Shown: in pieces, positions 5,720 through 8,356 of the stretch
Numbering within the stretch: the stretch's first letter is position 1
Layout of the letters: each line of letters starts with the position of its first letter
Assembly: GCA_030430975.1 (NCBI GenBank)
Contig: JAUIKB010000206.1
Coordinates: 1 to 8,356 of the forward strand
Origin: Polyangia bacterium
GTDB taxonomy: Bacteria; Myxococcota_A; Polyangia; Polyangiales; Polyangiaceae
Direction of reading: 5' to 3'
DNA: 8,356 nt
The notes under the pieces: generated by a model
The model's input: the letters and a program-made list of their open reading frames with translations, nothing else
What the model was told of the DNA's origin: nothing
The model's database searches: none
Position numbers and translations under genes: made by a program

Positions 5720-7024
5720 ATGCCAGAATGGACAGTTGAGCGTCGGCGGCTGTCTTCTGCGATCGCTGCCGGTGCCGTACTCGCCGGCTGCGCTGAGCAG
5801 TCCGCGCGGCAGGAGCCCAGCCAGGCGCCAACTCCTGCAGTCACGACTGAACGCGTAGTCGCGAGCTCCAAGCCGGCAGAGCCGCCGCCGACGGTAGCAC
5901 CCACACCCAGCGCCGCGCCGAGCGCGGCGCCATCCGCCGCGAAAACGGGTACGTCTACATCTACTCCGCCACCCGCGCCGCCGCGCCCTCAGCCCGCTTC
6001 GTGCGCAAAGCCGGTTAAGCACTGCCTGGCTCCGAACACGCCACCACCCAGCTACGGCGCACTGCCGCGTGGCGGCTACCACTATGACAAGCAGGGCTGT
6101 CTGGGTGGCGCGGACGTGACTGGGGCTTGCAGCGGCATGGAGTACGTGTCCGGTCCGCGGCGCGAGGGTGCCAAGTGTTGCTACACTGTGTGCAAAGGGA
6201 CGCCCGCCCCCTGCGGTCGCCCGCTCACGGCGGACGGGCATTACCGGCTCTCCGAGCCGGTTGTGGGCTGCCAGTGGCAGGTCCCAAGCGATGTCCCTAG
6301 GTGCGGTTCACGCCTCGCGAAGAAACTCTCCGCCGCGTGGCTCGAGGATGCTCTGGCGGAGCACGCATCCGTCGCCTCCTTCGCCAGGTTCACGCTGGAG
6401 CTACTGGCGGTGGGCGCACCTCCGGAGCTGGTGACTGGATCCCAGCGCGCGGCGCTCGACGAGGTTCGCCACGCGCGCCAGTGTTTCGGGCTCAGCGCCG
6501 CATACGCCATTGAGGCCGGGGACACCGTGATGCAGGCGGGGCCGTTGTCGATGGCGTCGGTCGACGTGGCAAACGACTTGACGGTCATCACCGCGCGCGC
6601 TGCGGCGGAGGCTTGCCTGGGCGAAACGGTGGCCGCGCTGCTCGTCGCCGAGCGCAGTCGACTGGATTGTTTCGATCACGTGGCGGGCGTCCTGCAACAG
6701 ATCGCGAGCGACGAGTTGCGCCACGCTGAGCTCGGTTGGCGCTTCGTGACCTGGGCGATGTCGCGGTTGAGCCCGGTAGATCGCGCGCGCGTCGACGCCG
6801 AGTTTCAGTCGGCGCTGCATCGTCTTCGGGTTTCGGTGGCGACCACGGCAGACGACGCGTCATGGAACGCTGCGGGCATGCTGACCCAAACTCAAACCTC
6901 CGCCGTCGAACTCGAGGCCAGGAACCTAGTAGAAGCGACGTGGAACGAACTGCTGGCCGTTGTCGGCTCCGGCCGGCATGCGCCGGTTGGGGTCGCACCA
7001 GGCATGCCGGCGCTTAGCGCTTAG
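5720..7024 (+). CDS. Lipoprotein with Cys-rich module and ferritin-like di-iron domain
   Basis: This is a predicted envelope-anchored protein of 434 aa. The signal peptide (residues 1-24) has ERRR followed by a hydrophobic core and the lipobox LAGC (Cys24). Residues about 25-92 are a Pro/Ala/Ser/Thr linker with repeated AAPS. Residues about 95-195 hold ten cysteines (95, 102, 127, 137, 153, 154, 158, 165, 184, 195), an even number consistent with disulphides outside the cytoplasm or a metal site. From about 205 a ferritin-like four-helix bundle shows both iron-ligand pairs: Glu214-His215 with DEVRHAR (Glu248, His251), and GETVAAL (Glu302) with DELRHAEL (Glu332, His335). The domain should therefore bind two metals. 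The role (ferroxidase, peroxide or metal stress protection, or oxidation of an organic substrate) is not decided. I recall similar ferritin-like lipoproteins in Sorangiineae. The ATG at 5720 is chosen because the signal peptide begins there; the frame is open to 5567, but that part overlaps the divergent gene. No ribosome binding site is seen. Confidence 0.85.
   Translation: MPEWTVERRRLSSAIAAGAVLAGCAEQSARQEPSQAPTPAVTTERVVASSKPAEPPPTVAPTPSAAPSAAPSAAKTGTSTSTPPPAPPRPQPASCAKPVKHCLAPNTPPPSYGALPRGGYHYDKQGCLGGADVTGACSGMEYVSGPRREGAKCCYTVCKGTPAPCGRPLTADGHYRLSEPVVGCQWQVPSDVPRCGSRLAKKLSAAWLEDALAEHASVASFARFTLELLAVGAPPELVTGSQRAALDEVRHARQCFGLSAAYAIEAGDTVMQAGPLSMASVDVANDLTVITARAAAEACLGETVAALLVAERSRLDCFDHVAGVLQQIASDELRHAELGWRFVTWAMSRLSPVDRARVDAEFQSALHRLRVSVATTADDASWNAAGMLTQTQTSAVELEARNLVEATWNELLAVVGSGRHAPVGVAPGMPALSA
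6972..7011. repeat. Perfect 10-bp inverted repeat at the end of the ferritin-like gene
   Basis: GCCGGCATGC (6972-6981) and GCATGCCGGC (7002-7011) are exact inverse complements around a 20-nt loop, within the last codons of the ferritin-like gene. Each arm is built from two palindromes, GCCGGC and GCATGC. The stem would be very stable in RNA, but no T tract follows. It could be a rho-assisted terminator, an RNA-stabilising 3' hairpin or a protein site. Confidence 0.6.
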
Positions 7025-7111
7025 CTGCCGGCGTGTTGGTCTTCTCCGCATGTGTGGGAAAGTAGGCGGGGGGCCGTACACCCCGAGAATACTTGCCGGC
7101 GCAAGCAGCGA

Positions 7112-7140
7112 CTGACACGAGCGGCGGCCGCTAGTACGCT
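7112..7140 (+). promoter_or_regulatory. Promoter candidate for the amidohydrolase operon
   Basis: CTGACA (7112-7117, 5 of 6 matches to TTGACA) is followed after 17 nt by TACGCT (7135-7140), which keeps T1, A2 and T6 of TATAAT. This is the best promoter-like sequence in the window. The -10 ends only 7 nt before the ATG at 7148, so transcription would start at or beside the start codon. That fits the lack of a ribosome binding site there. A small hairpin (CTTGC / GCAAG, 7092-7105) lies just upstream. Confidence 0.5.
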
Positions 7141-7147
7141 GCCGGCG

Positions 7148-8155
7148 ATGAAGCTACGACTCTCGGAGAGCAAGTACGTTGGACGAAACCCCGACGGGAG
7201 CTACTTTCTTTCCGCGGACGTTGGTCCCATCGCGGACGTCCACACCCACCTAGCCCTCAGCTACGTCGCGCGTGGGAACGTCGATCTGAATCGCGAGTGC
7301 GCGATTCAGCTGTATCTGGACCCCGAGACACCGTTCCGCATCGACACATACATGAACCTCAACTTCGATGACGAGTCGATGCGTCGCATGCGCCACGATC
7401 TGTCGATCGGTTCGCTGAGCGATGGTGGCATGCGTTCGACGCACACAGCGCCGAATCTGCGCCGATCGATGGGAGAGATCAATATTCGCACGTCCTTGAT
7501 ACTGGCGATCGATTTGCCGATCGGCGTCAGCAACACCGATGCCTATCTCACGGTTGCTGAGGGCTACGAAGGACTGGTTCCGGCTGCGGCAATCCACCCG
7601 TTCAAACGTCACGCCGAACAGGCGCTCCGCGAAGCGCACCGACGTGGCGCGCGCGCTTTCAAGATGCATCCCGCCGTTCAGCAAATGCGCCCCGATCACC
7701 CTCGCGCCATGCGCCTTTACGAAGTATGCGGCGAACTAGGGATTCCGGTGCTGTGGCATTGTGGCCCGGTGGGAATCGTTGGAGAGCGAGCGGACGCCAG
7801 GTGTCAGCTCAAGCACTACTGGCGCCCGATACACGACCTGCCGGGGACAACGTTCGTCCTCGGGCATTCGGGAGCCCTCCAGTACGAGATGGGTATCCAG
7901 CTGGCTCGCACGTACGAGAACGTATTTCTTGAGATCTCTTGTCAGGGACTAGACGCCATCAAAGAGATACTGGACAAGGCCCCGCCGGAGCGTCTGATGA
8001 ACGGGTCGGATTGGCCATTTTACCATCAGGGTATTAGCGTGCTCAAGCTGTTGACGGCTACCGAGCACAATGAGCAGCTTCGACACCAAGTGCTCTGGAA
8101 GAACGCAGATCGCTTGCTCAATCCGCACGACTCCCAGGAGAACCATGTCAACTGA
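7148..8155 (+). CDS. Amidohydrolase family protein (Amidohydro_2-like, TIM barrel)
   Basis: This is a predicted cytoplasmic metal-dependent hydrolase or non-oxidative decarboxylase of 335 aa. The metal ligands of the superfamily appear in order: DVHTHL (His32, His34) at the end of strand 1, FKMHP (Lys172, His174), VLWHCG (His204), VLGHSG (His240) and NGSDWPF (Asp288). The set is complete, so the enzyme should be active. Its relatives (PF04909-type) include ACMSD-like decarboxylases, resorcylate decarboxylases and lactone or amide hydrolases. The substrate cannot be read from sequence. No signal peptide is present. The ATG at 7148 is chosen because the homologous-looking region begins there; the 32 extra upstream codons are Arg/Ala-rich and hold the promoter candidate. 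No ribosome binding site precedes it. Its final 11 nt overlap the next gene, a PLP-dependent enzyme, so the two are probably translated together and may act on linked steps. Confidence 0.85.
   Translation: MKLRLSESKYVGRNPDGSYFLSADVGPIADVHTHLALSYVARGNVDLNRECAIQLYLDPETPFRIDTYMNLNFDDESMRRMRHDLSIGSLSDGGMRSTHTAPNLRRSMGEINIRTSLILAIDLPIGVSNTDAYLTVAEGYEGLVPAAAIHPFKRHAEQALREAHRRGARAFKMHPAVQQMRPDHPRAMRLYEVCGELGIPVLWHCGPVGIVGERADARCQLKHYWRPIHDLPGTTFVLGHSGALQYEMGIQLARTYENVFLEISCQGLDAIKEILDKAPPERLMNGSDWPFYHQGISVLKLLTATEHNEQLRHQVLWKNADRLLNPHDSQENHVN
8136..8140 (+). promoter_or_regulatory. Ribosome binding site of the PLP-enzyme gene
   Basis: AGGAG sits 4 nt before the ATG at 8145, inside the last codons of the amidohydrolase gene. 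It is the strongest Shine-Dalgarno match in the window. It fixes the start of the next gene and supports translational coupling. Confidence 0.75.
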
Positions 8156-8356
8156 CCGTGATTTTTGTTCAACGGCGTTACCCGCCAAGGGCTACGATAA
8201 GCAGCAGATTCTGTCTGAGATGGATGGGCTGCGCCGAAACGACGCCGACTGGCGCAACGCGCGCACGTGGTCGCTTGTGTACTCGGCCGGCGAGGAGCAT
8301 ACGAAGTTCCTCAAGGAGGCTCACAACAAGTTCTTTAGCGAAAACGGTCTGAACCC
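8145..8356 (+). CDS. PLP-dependent decarboxylase/lyase (group II decarboxylase or sphingosine-phosphate lyase type), 3' truncated
   Basis: Only the first 70 complete codons are in the window; the gene continues beyond 8356. The visible part reads LPAKGYDKQQILSEMDGLR, then NDADWRNARTWSLVYSAGEE and a segment ending FFSENGLNP. These features (LPxKG start, DxDWRxxRTxSLVYxAGEEH, and FxxxNGLNP) are typical of the N-terminus of PLP-dependent enzymes annotated as group II amino acid decarboxylases or sphinganine-1-phosphate aldolases. This N-terminal arm contributes to the dimer and to substrate contact. The PLP-binding Lys would lie later and cannot be checked. Family members are usually around 450-550 residues, so roughly 15% is visible. 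The start ATG is backed by AGGAG 4 nt upstream. The 11-nt overlap with the amidohydrolase gene indicates one operon. Whether it is a decarboxylase or a lyase cannot be told from this piece. Confidence 0.75.
   Translation, partial: MSTDRDFCSTALPAKGYDKQQILSEMDGLRRNDADWRNARTWSLVYSAGEEHTKFLKEAHNKFFSENGLN

Noticed and set aside
7052..7147. 32-codon N-terminal extension of the amidohydrolase
   Set aside because: It contains the promoter candidate, has low-complexity Arg/Ala content and precedes the usual family start just before the first metal-binding strand.
7399..7526. Cluster of CGATCG palindromes including GCCGATCGGC (7516-7525)
   Set aside because: It lies inside the amidohydrolase coding region and follows from Asp/Ile/Ser codons in GC-rich DNA; there is no sign of a binding site.
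8158..8352. 64-codon plus-strand frame at the window end
   Set aside because: It is an out-of-frame shadow of the truncated PLP-enzyme gene and has no ribosome binding site.

Overview
The window looks like GC-rich chromosomal DNA from a myxobacterium, most likely of the Polyangiales/Sorangiineae type. This is inferred from gene style and was not tested by search. Four of the eight genes encode lipoproteins, and two of those carry long Gly/Ala/Ser low-complexity stretches next to the lipid-anchored cysteine. One is a ferritin-like lipoprotein of a kind I associate with these bacteria. No tRNA, rRNA, CRISPR array, transposase, integrase or phage gene is visible.

Layout. (1) Positions 1-96 hold no supported gene, only a small terminator-like hairpin for the minus strand. 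(2) An SMP-30/gluconolactonase-like lipoprotein (97-1242, minus) diverges across about 96 bp from a 288-residue protein of unknown function (1339-2205, plus). (3) After 69 bp comes a large uncharacterised lipoprotein (2275-3654, plus) ending in a run of 15-bp tandem repeats that encode Gly-Gly-Ser-Ser-Ser. (4) Only 8 bp later, convergently, lies a minus-strand pair that is probably one operon: a secreted endonuclease/exonuclease/phosphatase-fold lipoprotein (5616-4795), followed by an FAD-dependent oxidoreductase of the type that can be fused to selenophosphate synthetase (4754-3663). (5) A 103-bp divergent spacer leads to a lipoprotein with a Pro/Ala linker, a ten-cysteine module and a ferritin-like di-iron domain (5720-7024, plus). 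(6) A 123-bp spacer with a promoter-like sequence precedes an amidohydrolase (7148-8155, plus). Its last codons overlap the start of a PLP-dependent decarboxylase/lyase (8145 to the window edge). This second gene has a strong ribosome binding site and is cut off by the window end.

How the genes may work together. Two functional couplings are supported by layout: the phosphatase-fold lipoprotein with the FAD oxidoreductase, and the amidohydrolase with the PLP enzyme. The second is the stronger case because the reading frames overlap by 11 nt. The rest reads as a stretch of envelope proteins with no obvious common pathway. I see no clear defence system, biosynthetic cluster or other complete new system. 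The most original elements are the Cys-rich ferritin-like lipoprotein, the amidohydrolase-PLP pair, and promoter-like sequences placed so close to start codons that some transcripts may be leaderless.
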